Of a DNA stretch of 64,000 nucleotides, positions 48,322-60,579 are shown piece by piece. The stretch covers positions 14,367,000 through 14,430,999 of the forward strand of contig NC_135558.1 of assembly GCF_964340395.1 (NCBI RefSeq), in the 5' to 3' direction. The notes below the pieces were generated by a model. It was not told the origin of the DNA and made no database searches. It saw nothing but the letters and a program-made list of their open reading frames with translations. The first letter of the stretch is position 1. Each line of letters begins with the position of its first letter. Origin of the DNA: Glandiceps talaboti. Lineage: Eukaryota; Hemichordata; Enteropneusta; Spengelidae. Position numbers and translations under genes: made by a program.

Positions 48322-51300
48322 TAACTTTATTTGTCATGTCTATCATGAAAATTTCGTTGCATTGACAGAAAATAGACAAACTACATATCCACACAGTTTA
48401 CATTAACTTAAATACATAATCCATGAAAAATAAGTTAGGATTACAATACATATAAATACATACATATATATAATAATTATGTGATCAGATCATTTATCAG
48501 TATATTGTAACATCTGCAGCAGGTGATGGTTAAGTATATGGGTACCTTTTAGTTATGCAGCAAATGTTATCCCCCTAAAACATGTCAGCCTGTGCCACTT
48601 TGACTTTAATTCGATAAGTTATTGTGGATCCATGTAAGATTGATAATTGCAACTTGTCTAATTACATAATCCACGTGTTTGCTGATGTACAATGTAATTT
48701 GTCAGGTCAAAATATTGGTATATGTGTATAGTCAAAATTGAAGAGTATGCTAAACAAGAGCCTGTAACGACATTGAATAGTGATATAACATTCAGCTGCT
48801 CTCTCAGAGACAGCTCATTACAACAAATATTAGTGTTATCAAATACATGTGTATCTCATAATTTACCATATTAACCAATATGGCCTATTTGTTTCAGTAA
48901 AGTGCCAATATAAAACACACATGTGTAATCATTATTCCGGAAGCACTCCATACATTTCTGTTTGAACACAAAGGAAAAAAAAAAACATTGTCAGTTTGTA
49001 AATCAAACAATGTACCAGTATAACACTAACATATGGACAGCTTTTATTGTTATCTGTGTACACGAAATGCAAATCTACATGAAACCCTCAATATTAGTTT
49101 GAACAGAAATATATTTGTTTACAAACCCCTTCAAATGTCTACTCATAAATATCCATTATGTATATCTATCCAAATTTTATGGGAATTTTGACTGTTTGAA
49201 AATACATAGTTATTTTATATGCATTATATTCAAATTTTATGGTAATTTTATTAATTTGAATGTAAATAGTTAATACATAGAGTAATATTTTAAATTGGTT
49301 GTTAATGATACATTTGTGTTAAATAATGAAAATATGAATTAATCTTTGAAATTTATTAATTTTAATGAATCTGAATATTAAACAAAATACAGTTGTTTGT
49401 ACACTTATTTAATAATGAAAATATGAACTAATCTTGAAAAGTAATTTCGACAATTTTGAATATTCCACAAACCTACACTCTCATTTGATAATAAAAATAT
49501 GAACCAATGATGAATCTTCAAATTTAGTAATTTTGATGAATTTGAATATTAAACCAATCGATACATTTAATTGTGAAATTATTTGTAAGAGATTCAGAAA
49601 TGACAATAATTAATAGATCTATGTTAAAATTTGGTAATTTTGATACATTTTAATATTAAACAATACATACCTACAATAACATTCAATTGTTGTGAATGTT
49701 GATATAAAAATGATGAAAATATCAATTAATCCTTTCAAGTGTGGTAATGTTAAGGAATACAAATAACATTTTATAATATACAAGTAACAGCAGTATGCCC
49801 TGTCTAAGCCACAATTTCTAGTGACGCACCAAAATTTGGTATCCCCATCTCATACTACATGTATGTGGGTGACTCACAAGAAATCCCATTTTTTCTCATT
49901 TTGACTCACAACAACAAAATTTGGCTTTCAGTAGAATGCACACTGATTAACAGTGTATATACATGTAGATAGTATCTAAATTAGCAAGTTTTGTGCTATT
50001 ACATGTAGGTATCCCAAAAACGACATGGATTTCAGTGGAAAGTGTTGCCACAATACTACAACTTTCAGAAGTCGTTGCTTTTTTAAACTTGCTGTTACTC
50101 GCTTATTTCTCCTTCAATTTAAATGAAAGTACCACTGATTAAAAGCTCTTCATCTAAGCTTTCAGTTGATATGGATATTTGGTATGTTATCTCTTGTTGT
50201 CGATATCAAAAATAAAAATCAGTTGACTATGTTTTGAGCGTGAACGCCGAAGTCGCTACATATACTGTACATACAAAATGTATACAGTATGTTAACATGG
50301 TACGAATATAAAAAAAAAATATGCAAATATGATTTTTACAGTCATTTGATTATTGTTGCAGTATTTATATGTCTGTCAAGTAATCTGTACCGTATTTTGC
50401 TTAAAGGTCCCAGAATGTGAATTAATTATAGATGTGTCTTTGTTCTCGGATGTTAAAAAGAAGACCCTGGTTAAAGTGCCCTAAGAACTTAAGATGAATT
50501 TCTAAATTTTCAGTTGTTAAAAATTAACCTGCTGCATGTTATTAATGATGTATTTGTATTTTATATTTATTGTTTTGCTGAATTTTGTAAAAGGCTTAAT
50601 AAGCCGGGGGGGGGGGGGGGGGGGGGGGGGGAGTTCTCACAGTATACATGCCTTCTATAATGAACATGTCTTTAAATACTAAATGAAGCAGTATAATGAA
50701 CAGAAATGATCATATATTAGATAACAAAGAAATAAAAATTGTGCGAAAAATCAGCTTTGTTGATTTCAGCATTATTTATTGAAATGTAATTTTTAGGAAA
50801 ACCTAAGAAATTGCATAGAATATAGTTTGACTTTATCTAAAAGTAATGTATCCGATATCAAATTAATAAGTCCAATCCTAACTTCAAAAATCACACTATT
50901 TTGCTTTAAAATTATTAGATATGAAATTGATAAATTTGCTGTATGAATATGGATGAGTGTAGGAATGGATGAGGGGTGTCCCAATATATCTTTCCCATCT
51001 GGATTCTTAATGAAATCATATATTCAAAATGACAATTTTTTATCATGTCCAGGATTCCAATCCCGGGATCTTAACTCGCATGATAGCAATCACTCACATG
51101 AAATCACTCTATGGAAATCGAGCATTTGTTAAAGGCACAAAAATTGCCAATGACCCTTCCCATGCATTAAATGTAGTTCATTATTTTGATATGCTTCCCT
51201 CGAGTCACAGGTAGAATTTTATCCTGTGATTGGCTCAGTTATGTACCCTCTGCCATCAGAATACTTAACCAGAGAGAATGTAAGAAGTATAAAGGAAGTG

Positions 51301-53481
51301 TGTGTCTGTAACTCTGTTTTTATGTAGTCTTTTTATACGCAGTTTTCATACTTCTGTTTAGTTTTGTTCTCTGTATTTCAATGTGTAAGATTATATGCAT
51401 GTTTTTCTGTGGTGTTGCAAGTAGACAAATTTCCCTGTGAAGGATTATAAAGTAATAAAATACATGTAATAAGTAAGTCCCATCTTAAATATTATAAGTG
51501 GAGTTTGGTGGCCTAAGGCTGTCAATGATGAAAAGTATTATAATAATTTATATTTTTTGGTAAAACTTTTTTTTTTAAAGGATAAAGAATACAAATGTTA
51601 TGGACAACGAAAAATAAACAATTCATTTGTAAAATGAAATAACGTAAAAAAGTAACGTAAAAATGATATCTAAAATCAAATCAAATCGAAAAGTAAAATT
51701 ACATAAAATCAAATGAAATGAAAGTGACATCATAATGAAATGAAATGTAATATCGAAATGACAAGAAAAGTAAAATCAAAATTAAAAGAAAAGAAAAATT
51801 AAAATTAAAAACAACAAATGAAATGAAATCAAAAATCAAAACAAAATCAAAATGAAATGAAATGAAAAATAAATTCAAAATAAATGAAAATTGAAAGAAA
51901 ATTAAATGTAAAAAAGAGAAGAAAAAAAATTTAATTAAAAAATGTAACTTCATGCCTACAATGTAGGGCTGCCAGGCATTTGCTTTGACTTTTTTCCCAG
52001 TTTGAAAGATTAAAAAAATGGTTTTGATTTTGTTTTGGTTTAATTTTTTTTTTCGACAAATGAAATTATTTATTTTTCGTTCGATAAGATTTGTATCCTT
52101 TCTCTTTAAAAAAGAGTTTCACCTGAAAATATTAACAATTATAACACTTTTCATCATTGGCAGCCTTCTGCCACCATACAATGTAGTGGAGACACAGAGG
52201 ATTACATCAGATTATTCTTTTGCTCTGAATCAACCTCTTCTATATCTCTGCTAGACATCTATTTTTCACACCTTTTTTTTTCATCACAAACAAAGCTTGT
52301 ACAATGTATTATTGCAATTTTAGCCTCAAGACCTTTTTAATAAAACAAAAGGTCAGATCAGAATTTTAATCTCATGAAGATCAAAATCTACTAAGTTTCA
52401 TGATCTGAGCATTAATACTTTAATAAATGCAGAGTTTGATGTCAAAATGATTGTACATATTTCATCAAACTATCAATCATGGGGGGGGGGGGGGTATTCT
52501 GACCAACATTCTGGGTTTTTTTGAGACGAAGCAGAATTTTTCAACAATAGTTAACAATTAAAAAGATAAAACTAAATAACATAAAATCCCGGCTTACCTA
52601 CCCTATTTTTTGAGGCCACGTTATTTGAAACACAATTTTCTTTTTTGCCTAAGCATCAATTTCAATGGATTTTTCAAAGCCTTTGGGTGAAACTTGTATG
52701 TCCTGTGAGAATTAGACTTTAACCCTAGACACATGAGAAAATTTGACTAGCTGTAAGCATGTGAATGTTAGCTGCCAGTCATGTTCTGTCTATGATAGAG
52801 GGCGCTGTTTGTTATGTTTGACCTAGAGAGATGACTGTGTTTGCAAATACTGTAAATAACCAACTTCCTTACTTCATTTGTTTTCTTCATTTTAGAATCA
52901 GAAGAAGGTGACATCAAGGTAGCGGGATATCTTAATTTAGCTGCTGACTTCACTCACAACTTCACTGATGGATTGGCTATTGGAGCATCGTTCCTTGTCG
53001 GCCGTAATTTGGGCATCATCACAACTATCACGATTCTCTTGCACGAAGTGCCACACGAGATTGGAGATTTTGCCATCCTAGTTCAGTCTGGATGTTCTAA
53101 GAGAAAGGTAAGAGGAGGCTGCATATGCTACATTTCAAGATAGCCACCATGCAGACATCAAAACGTTGGCATCTGCGTGTCTGTGTCTCGTTGTTTTATG
53201 TGTAGATGGTTTATTTCATTCAGACTAAATGTAGCAAGAAATTGCAAATTGCCATCTTGCTATCTTAAAGTATTGGATGTGCAGTTTCTTATTGATTACT
53301 ACATACAAATGTAGTTGTATCAAACAGAGCCTGTGAACGCTAATATTACAGATTTGGTAGTTGTAATAAGATGTTTAATCGTTTAGTATGTGTCTTCGAA
53401 CACTGCAAATATCGAGCACTGTAAGGTATAGATATGTGCTAGTAGCAGCTACCCTTATGCAAATTTCATTTACATCATACA

Positions 53482-53524
<43 letters not shown>

Positions 53525-53882
53525 ATCACCTTGTGACCCCCCCCCCCCCCATTTTATCTGTAATATTCAAGTATTTTCCAAAGTTGAAGTCTGTATTTTT
53601 GTTTGACCTTAATTATTTTTTGTGTTGTAGGCAATGTTTTTACAGTTGTTGACAGCCACAGGAGCACTGTCTGGTTGTATATGCGGTCTGCTAGCAGAGG
53701 GAACTGGTGACGCTGCAACGTTATGGATTCTGCCATTTACAGCAGGGGGGTTCATTTACATTGCCACAGTGTCTGTTATTCCTGAGCTTTTAGAGGATTG
53801 CAAACCATGGCAAACAGTGAAGGAAATAACAGCCATGCTAGTTGGTGTATGGCTAATGGTTCTTATAGCAAAGTATGAGTAA
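45795..53882 (+). CDS. SLC39A7: Zinc transporter ZIP7 (SLC39A7 / KE4)
   Basis: Three coding exons: 45795-46635, 52896-53107, 53631-53882. Phases fit and give 434 residues (human protein about 469). It moves Zn2+ from ER/Golgi stores to the cytosol. A signal peptide (residues 1-28) is followed by a luminal His-rich tract (31-83, [12 protein letters not shown] type). Membrane segments include about 107-131, 144-166 and 199-221; a cytosolic His-rich loop follows (223-236). The ZIP metal site is intact: HNFTDG at 301-306 and HEVPHE at 330-335, the LIV-1 subfamily signature. [18 protein letters not shown] and [19 protein letters not shown] match vertebrate ZIP7. The loop contains ESDTE (253-257), a CK2-type site; human ZIP7 is activated by CK2 on loop serines, but equivalence is inference. 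AATAAA at 54521 could be the polyadenylation signal. SLC39A13 is less similar. Confidence 0.97.
48130..48290. mobile_element. Nested palindromic element, copy 1
   Basis: Outer arms TTCAGCCAGAAAATAC (from 48159) and GTATTTTCCTTGGCTGAA (to 48258) extend outward to TTATTCTCTGATATTTTTC / GAAGAAATATTGGGGATAA. The centre is a hairpin, TTGTCACTAC ... GTAGTGACAA. The core recurs at 60471-60579. Confidence 0.65.
48278..48320. repeat. (ATA)n microsatellite
   Basis: Trinucleotide AAT/ATA array of about 13 units next to the palindromic element. Confidence 0.9.
49300..49760. repeat. Degenerate minisatellite, ~80-105 bp period
   Basis: About five AT-rich units share TAATGAAAATATGAA, AATTTTGAT.AATTTGAATAT and TTAAACAA. 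Unit starts are near 49309, 49394, 49475, 49563 and 49671. The sequence just before (49170-49300) may be older units. Confidence 0.6.
50606..50631. repeat. 26-base G homopolymer
   Basis: Uninterrupted G run at 50606-50631. Its length may be assembly- or read-dependent. Confidence 0.9.
51100..51212 (+). pseudogene. Remnant of a non-LTR retrotransposon C-terminus
   Basis: The frame reads ...[17 protein letters not shown]...FDMLPSSHR, then a stop. The DPSHxL...F..LPS..R wording is, from memory, typical of the region after RT in several invertebrate LINE ORFs. It is short and isolated. Confidence 0.4.
51590..51945. repeat. A-rich (GAAAT/AAATC)n low-complexity tract
   Basis: Strand-biased purine-rich sequence built from AAATGAAATG, AAAATCAAA and similar words. 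Confidence 0.85.
53487..53550. repeat. (TA)n microsatellite and C run in SLC39A7 intron 2
   Basis: About 16 AT units at 53487-53519, then a 14-base C run at 53537-53550, close to the acceptor at 53629-53630. Confidence 0.9.
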
Positions 53883-54706
53883 ATCTAGTTATTATCCCCC
53901 CCCCTCCCCACCCCATACCCTTTGACAATACTCTGACCATTGATGGCGCTCTTTACACTACAACTGCCACATTTTAGGTTGGCCATGAGGTGATACACCA
54001 CATAGCCAAAAAAAAATATTTTCGACAAAAAAAAAAATATTGAATGTCTCTAAAGAGAATGTGGAAGAATATGTTATGATAAATGAAAAACAGTACTGTA
54101 GTAAATTGTTTGATTGTTGCAGTAGTGTAGTTGTACAGCAGTGTGTTTGTCCTCTCATACGTGATATAATGGTATATTTTGCTGTGGGTCAAAATTATCA
54201 ATATGATTTTCATGTACATACACATGTACAAATGTACATGTAGTAAGGGATAGGAGCGGCCATATTGGATTTTTCACTGCAAATTTTACAGTGCAACATA
54301 ATGAGATGTCAGGGATCAATGATATAGAGGGCACATAAGCTTCTGTGTAGTGTTACTGGTAAACTATCTCCGTTCATTTGTATTGGTCGATTGTGTCAAG
54401 TAAAACTGATATCAGCAGTGGCCATATTGGATTTTTTTTACTGTTGTGGGCAAATGAAAGCTCAATCATGTGCATTTTATTGTTCGATAATGTACAACAT
54501 ACTTATCACTTTTGGGAAGGAATAAAATATTATTGTTATATGGTTTACCCAGCATCTCTGATGTCAGTAGACTCACAACTTGGGCAAAAAGAAATTCTGT
54601 GTACAATGTATATGTTTACACTGTGTAGTCGGACATGATTGTACATTGCTATATTGTTCACAAGTTGTTGCATTTAGTGACCAATCAGATAACAAATATG
54701 GCCACC

Positions 54707-54890
54707 AGTGGTGGCAATCTGATTAAAATCTGATGTGGTGAAAGCAGCTAGATGCTTTATTTACCTCAAGTTCCACCATTTTGTGTCGTTTGTTTTGTTC
54801 CGAGTGATCGCCGCCTACGATAGAAATAGATGTAAATAAAGCATCTAGCCGCTTTCACCACATCAGATTTTAATCAGATTGCAGTGGTGA
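54707..54890. mobile_element. CAATCTGATTAAAATC MITE, copy with 8-bp target duplication
   Basis: Inverted repeats of about 50 bp at 54715-54765 and 54832-54882, starting CAATCTGATTAAAATCTGAT and containing GTGGTGAAAGC.GCTAGATG. The flanks AGTGGTGG (54707-54714) and AGTGGTGA (54883-54890) match in 7 of 8 bases. Confidence 0.85.
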
Positions 54891-55850
54891 CAGTGATATA
54901 TTACATGTATGGGTATTCAGGTCTAGGAGCTTGCTCCGAGAGTGTCATCAATGGTCAGAGTTTGACCCCTGGCATATAGGATTTTAATGAATTGTAGTGT
55001 TAAGTTTATTTTTAGCGGGAACTCACCCAACTAATTCCTTACATGTACTTTAGAACTTAGCCTGAACCTTTGTATTTGTGGATTTTGACTAGACACTCTA
55101 AACAAAAGCTTAGACTTTTGGTTATAGTTTTGTTTTGACAATTTCCACATAGGAAAGGCTCAACCCCACTTAGATACATGTATGGCTAAGTTCATCATGA
55201 TATCTGTCCCTTTCTGATTGGCGGATTCTGTCGTTCGACAGAGATCCTGTCGCAGAGCTCCAACCTCCACGTTGATAATCATGCGGTGATGCCCCTGACA
55301 TCATCTGACTCAATTGGGTAGATTTAAAACTTATTATAAATGCATGCCCATTGTCTGGCCTACGCTTCATTCATATAAATATTGAGTTAAGTCTAAGCAT
55401 TTGTTGAGAAGGCCTAGTCCAGATCACACCTGTGTGGAGGTCTTTGCTAAGTATAACTTTACCTATCCTTTTGTGATACTGTAGAGTATTTTATTTTCAA
55501 ATCAAAGAGTTTTTATCACTGAAAAAAAAAATCACTATTTTGTTGTATTTGTTTTCATATATTTAAGAAGAGAGAGACAAAAGAAAGTTTCTATAAAAAA
55601 AATGACATGGGTTATTTAAGCAGAAAAGGGACCTGAAAATTATCAATTTTGAAAATAAAGAATTCTACAAGTACATGGGTTTTTGTCACTTTTTTATGTT
55701 AATGACTTTTTTTTATAGCTGCACTAGCTGTTACTGGATTGTTATTGTGTTGACCAGATGGTCAACAATATAATATTTACAAGAAATTATTGACATACCG
55801 AAAATTAGCCGCTGTGCATGTTGATAAGAAGTCAGTGTTATCCATAGTTA

Positions 55851-56291
55851 GGGACCGTCGCACAATGTCACACAAGCTCAATAAACGAACCCTCTTCCCC
55901 TAAACGAACATTCACAAGTGCGACATAATACGATTATATATGATGTAAACCATGATGAAATTGTAGCGGTCATACCACTTCGATTGATGCAATGTAAAAA
56001 CAGGATTTCCAACATTATGAACCTGTTTACTGACATGATGGTAAACACAATCAAAATAACTGTAAACCCAGCACTGTGTCTCACATTTAAAAGTAAATTT
56101 TTTATTAACTTATCAACAGCTCAGTAGTAAATAGAGATCGAAGCTTTTATCATTGAAGGTGTAAAAGTTTTCAAAACTTGGTTAGAAGTGTGGAAATGAA
56201 GTTCATCAATCACATTGACACCAGATCCCCTCCCCCCCCTAAATGAACGAAGTTTGCTTATTGAGCTTGTGTGACATTGTGCGACCATCCC
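55851..56291. mobile_element. Foldback element with ~36-bp terminal inverted repeats
   Basis: The left end GGGACCGTCGCACAATGTCA ... CAAGCTCAATAA is matched in reverse at the right end (TTATTGAGCTTG ... TGACATTGTGCGACCATCCC). The 440-bp body has no transposase motif. No clear target duplication. Confidence 0.75.
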
Positions 56292-56639
56292 TTCATATAT
56301 CAAGAGTTGTTAATTGTCATGCTAGGGGTGCTTATAGGATGGGGACCCAAAAACCACTTTGATTGGATGTACTCTACATGCACCATATATGTACCGCTAC
56401 ACAAATATGTTAACCCACAGGTGATTCAATACTGTACAGACTGTATGATACTATGAGTAGATCATAATATTGATTTCAAAACACATTCCAGTTACAGCTA
56501 GTGCAGCTTTACAGGAATTTTGTATGGCAAGTTTCAGTATGCGAAGTAGCGGTGGATTTTCAGTTTATGCCATCAGAGATGGAGTACTTACTTTGATTTG
56601 TCTTTCCTTTGCAGTATTTTTTGCTAAAAACTGAAATAT

Positions 56640-56675
<36 letters not shown>
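56640..56675. repeat. (GA)n microsatellite
   Basis: About 17 GA units without interruption. Confidence 0.95.
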
Positions 56676-56678
<3 letters not shown>

Positions 56679-57209
56679 GTCAAATTCATTATCTTTTTGT
56701 TGAGTTACAATCAGTTGTCACAATTTGTCAGAAATGTGTGATAAGTGTACTACATGTATAAAGGTACTGATGCAGTATCTTGTGTAATGGTGTGGCAGTC
56801 ACCAGAAGGCTACAACTTTTTGAAAAACCTCGAAAAAAAATCCTTTAAAATATAGGTAACACAACTCATAACAAATGTACAGTAGCATGTGGTAAAACTT
56901 GGATATCGTGAGTTTGGTTCTGTGCTGTCGTATACATCTGGAGTTATTACATGAAGAAGTTTGCAATGATCAACTTGTGATGTTAAGTCATGTTATTTAA
57001 AATGAGGTTGAAAATGATACATGTCATCCAGTATGTAAATCAATGCTCTTTGGTAGGGCTCTTTGCAGGCTATGTAAAACCATGACTGTTATCCTTTTAA
57101 AATTTTGAAATAGAGCTAAGTACAAATTAATATACTTGAAAGTATCATATTTTCCACTTCCTCCCCAGAACAAAATGCTGTTCCTGGCATGAATAATACA
57201 GTAAACATT

Positions 57210-57434
57210 GGTACTATCAATCTGATTAAAATCCGATGTGGTGAAAGCGGCTAGATGTCCTTATTTACCTCTATTCATCGTGTTGTGACGTTTTTTTTGT
57301 TCGGAGTGATCGCCGCCTTCCCACAGGCGGCGATTACTCCGAACAAAACAAACGTCACAACACGATGAATAGAGGTAAATAAGGACATCTAGCCGCTTTC
57401 ACCACATCGGATTTTAATCAGATTGCGGTACTAT
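57210..57434. mobile_element. Near-perfect palindromic MITE with 8-bp target duplication
   Basis: Same family as 54715-54882. The two ~100-bp arms (57218-57317, 57327-57426) are almost exact complements, meeting at GATCGCCGCC ... GGCGGCGATTA. The direct repeat GGTACTAT flanks at 57210-57217 and 57427-57434. Confidence 0.9.
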
Positions 57435-58023
57435 GGCACTGACCCTAGTTTTAACTCATTTAATCCAAACAATGCATAATTATAAACCAGCATGAAACTG
57501 GTTAATTATGCAATTTTGGGAGTGCTCAAAATTGGTAATTATGATAGAAATGTTCATCCTCGATCAACAACTGGCTCTAATTTCAGTTTGAGCACTGTTG
57601 ACATATTAAGAAGAGATTTGTTTGGCCATAAATTGGGAAATGACTGATATGCATATTATCATAAGGTTGTTAAATTGTCCAAGTATATATGAGTTGATTT
57701 AATTGTATGATAAGACAGGTGGCGTTTGAATACCATTCTCTTAGTGAAGTTGTTTACTAATGCCTTTGGAAAATGCGCCATGCTCAGACAATTACCCACG
57801 TCACCAGTGCTTCATTAAGGAGGGAAACATAGCAATGTGATTCATTAAACAAATGTTTCCAAAAACAAAACAAAACAGGTACATGTATTGAAAAAGGTAT
57901 TTATGTTTTCGCTATTAAGTGTTAAGTAGTGTATCGTGTCACATGTATTTTATGTTTTAGTGAAATGTAACCATAAAAGTAAATTTGCATCCTGCACTAC
58001 TAATGAGAAAAACTTGAGACTAT

Positions 58024-58465
58024 TACAGCCAAAATGATGTCGGCTTGGTGTTTCACTCATGGGGCGTGATATTAAATACACACCCTCAGACAACTTCTTA
58101 TGCAAAAGAAACAATTACATACTAGGTGTCATGCACAGAGGGATGTAGAAGTAGTCAAGTTGAAATGTTGATTATCAGTTAGAAAATAAACAATTACAGC
58201 CATTAAAATCATCAAGTCCATGTGTAATCTTTTTCATTAGAAGCCTGTTTTCACTGAAATAATAGCAATGCTTATCAGTGTTCAATGTGATTGAAGGATC
58301 CTGCCGTGTTTATTGGGTCTCTGTTATTGTTTAGTCTAGAGTTGAAATATGTCTATTGTTGTGTCAAAAACGTAATATCCCATGAGTGAAACACCAAGCC
58401 TACACCATTTTAGCTGTAATGTCCCATGAGTGAAACACCAAGCCTACACCATTTAAGCTGTAATA
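58024..58465. mobile_element. Foldback element with ~42-bp TIRs and a duplicated right end
   Basis: The left TIR ATTACAGCCAAAATGATGTC ... GGTGTTTCACTCATGGG (58024-58065) is complemented by CCCATGAGTGAAACACCAAG ... AGCTGTAAT (58379-58420). A second tandem copy of the right TIR follows (58424-58465). A related copy lies at 36371-36545. Confidence 0.75.
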
Positions 58466-60054
58466 CAACAGTGGAAACCAAGGTTTCAGCTGAAAAGATA
58501 AGACACAAACTAGCCTACTGTTGTGGCATTTTGATATAAGCTATTGAAAGAACGTTGATTTAATTGTACTCACAGTAGGGTGTCGTTTCATAATGACTAT
58601 CACGAACTTGAAGTGTACACCTTAAATGACTTCCAAGTGTTTACAGGGTGACTATACCCACACAACAAATTTAAAGACATCACAACTATTCACTTGTGTA
58701 CTCTACCATATATGAACAGCAGTTGTTTTAGATTGTGTCTATCTCAGTAAGCTTGAAGCTCAATTTCTGCATGCAGTAACATTCTACTTCATAAAAAGCA
58801 CAAAATGTGTTTAAAAAGAACACGGCTCCAGAAAATAAAGATATTTTCATAAACTTCCAGTTCTGGTCTGACTATCTGAAGGTAATAAGCACTTTCATAA
58901 TGACTATCACGTGCATACGTCTGCTAACTCCCATGAGGAAAGTTTATTTAGGACTACCGATACTACACAGCTGGTCGGGAAAGTGTATGAATCGCCTTTG
59001 TTAACTAGTTTGACTAAATTGATTGAACAGATAGATTTCATTCATAAAACTTGACAGGATGTTTTGCAAACAGCAGGACACCACTTCCCATTAAAAGCCA
59101 TTCCAAAGATAAGGTTGGGTGAAGCAATCATTTTCACTGAGGTAAAGAACTATATGTATGAAGGTGAAATAGGGTTTCAATTTGGTGTTCTGTGGTAATC
59201 ACGCAAATCATGAAATTACGCTTCAGAACCCAAAGTTTAACAAAGTACATTCATTTCCTGGAGTCATGTTTCCCTTTAAAGGAAGAGTCCACTCTGTTTC
59301 TGCCTTTGGTAAGCTTACATTTATATTAAGTACTATGTGAATTTTGTATTTACTTAGTCACAAATTTTGCAAAGAAGCTCTTACATGTGTCCAGCCATTT
59401 TCGAAATTACTTGCATGGGTTTATGGGAAAAACCATTGTTGATGACATCTCGGTTCAACCATTTCCTTTTCTTTCATATTTAACAAATCAAGTACATTAG
59501 GCAGTTTATGACGTCATCACATGAGGACTTCCCATAAGCCCCTGCTGGAAATATCCAAATGGCTGAACATATATGTCAAGTGCAGTAGGGTAGGGTGTCT
59601 TAACAGATTTCAAAGTTGACAGGGTGATATTTGATCACCCAACATTATGAGGGCAGTAATCAATACTAGTGTACTAAAGGCAGAAACATGTGACTGGACT
59701 TCTCCTTCAACACAGAATATCTGTATATATTAATGGACAAAAACTTGTGTGCATTTACAGCTAATTATTCACCATTTTAATTAAAGCCCACTAGCTGTAT
59801 ACTTGGACCTACATTATTTATATTAGTTTCGACTTACTTTGCATAATTGTGCTGAGGTGAAGCCATATGCAACAAGTTTATAATTTGTAGGCAATATATG
59901 TGTTCCTCTGTCGTGGCTTTTCTTGGATATCAAGTTCATGTCCTCTGTACTGACTAAATTCAGATAAGTCTTACGTGTAATAAGAACGTAGATTTTGATG
60001 CATTTGTCAACATTTTTCAAAGGGTAGTATGTTCAAGATTTACAGCTATTGGGG
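58466..60054. other. Intergenic, nothing recognised
   Basis: No repeat partner or coding homology is seen. Small frames (58807-59004, 59823-60020) carry no motif. Confidence 0.4.
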
Positions 60055-60205
60055 CATGCGCATTAAACCATTTGTCACGTAATTTGCATACCTTATGTCG
60101 ACTGTATAGATACGTACATGTCGTGTCGCTCCGCCCTCACCGGCCTGCTCGCGAAAGGGGGTTGACTGATGTATGAGTTTGTCCCGTCACGACGTACCTT
60201 TATAT
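60055..60205. repeat. Dispersed repeat, right-edge family, copy 1
   Basis: Shares TTTGTCACGTAA.TTGCAT and TGATGTATGAG...GTCACG.CGTACC with 63895-63987, and GTCGCTCCG...GGCCTGCTC...GAAAGG with 61919-61950. Confidence 0.5.
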
Positions 60206-60470
60206 AAACTACATTTTGCATTGCACTTCCATAATAGCAATAGTGTGTATTTACATCAGAAAGGTGCGTTGGTGTGGCATTTTACTGATTGGACATGACA
60301 TTTTATACCAAGAATATATGGAAACTCTGGTTGTGCGACACCAGGACAACCTGTGACAACGCCACTGTGGTGCTCGAGTTTAAACTTTCCAAATTATCCT
60401 TAATTTCCCCTATTATCATAAACCATGTTTCTTGAGGTGTATGATTTTATCTTTCCTTAAAAAATCTCCA

Positions 60471-60579
60471 TTCGGCCGGAAAACTCACTACCTACAACTT
60501 TGTCACTACTTGTCTTGCGCCTCGTAGTGACACGGCCCATAGCATATGACCACACTTACTTTCCGTGGCAAGCGGCCGC
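60471..60579. mobile_element. Nested palindromic element, copy 2
   Basis: Contains TTGTCACTACTTGTCTTGCG then CCTCGTAGTGACA, matching the core at 48190-48222, and GAGAAGAAAAATATTAGGG downstream as in copy 1. The outer arms are weaker here. Confidence 0.6.

Larger units (their letters stand above)
46636..52895 (+). other. SLC39A7 intron 1, repeat-rich
   Basis: 6.26-kb intron. It contains a palindromic element (48130-48290), an (AAT)n tract, a degenerate minisatellite (49300-49760), a 26-base G run (50606-50631), a LINE-like protein remnant (51100-51212), an A-rich GAAAT/AAATC tract (51590-51945) and a 14-base G run (52481-52494). No further exon is needed for a complete ZIP7. Confidence 0.8.

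Noticed and set aside
55170-55370. 66-residue minus-strand frame with protein-like composition
   Set aside because: No homology recalled and no convincing splice sites; left unannotated.
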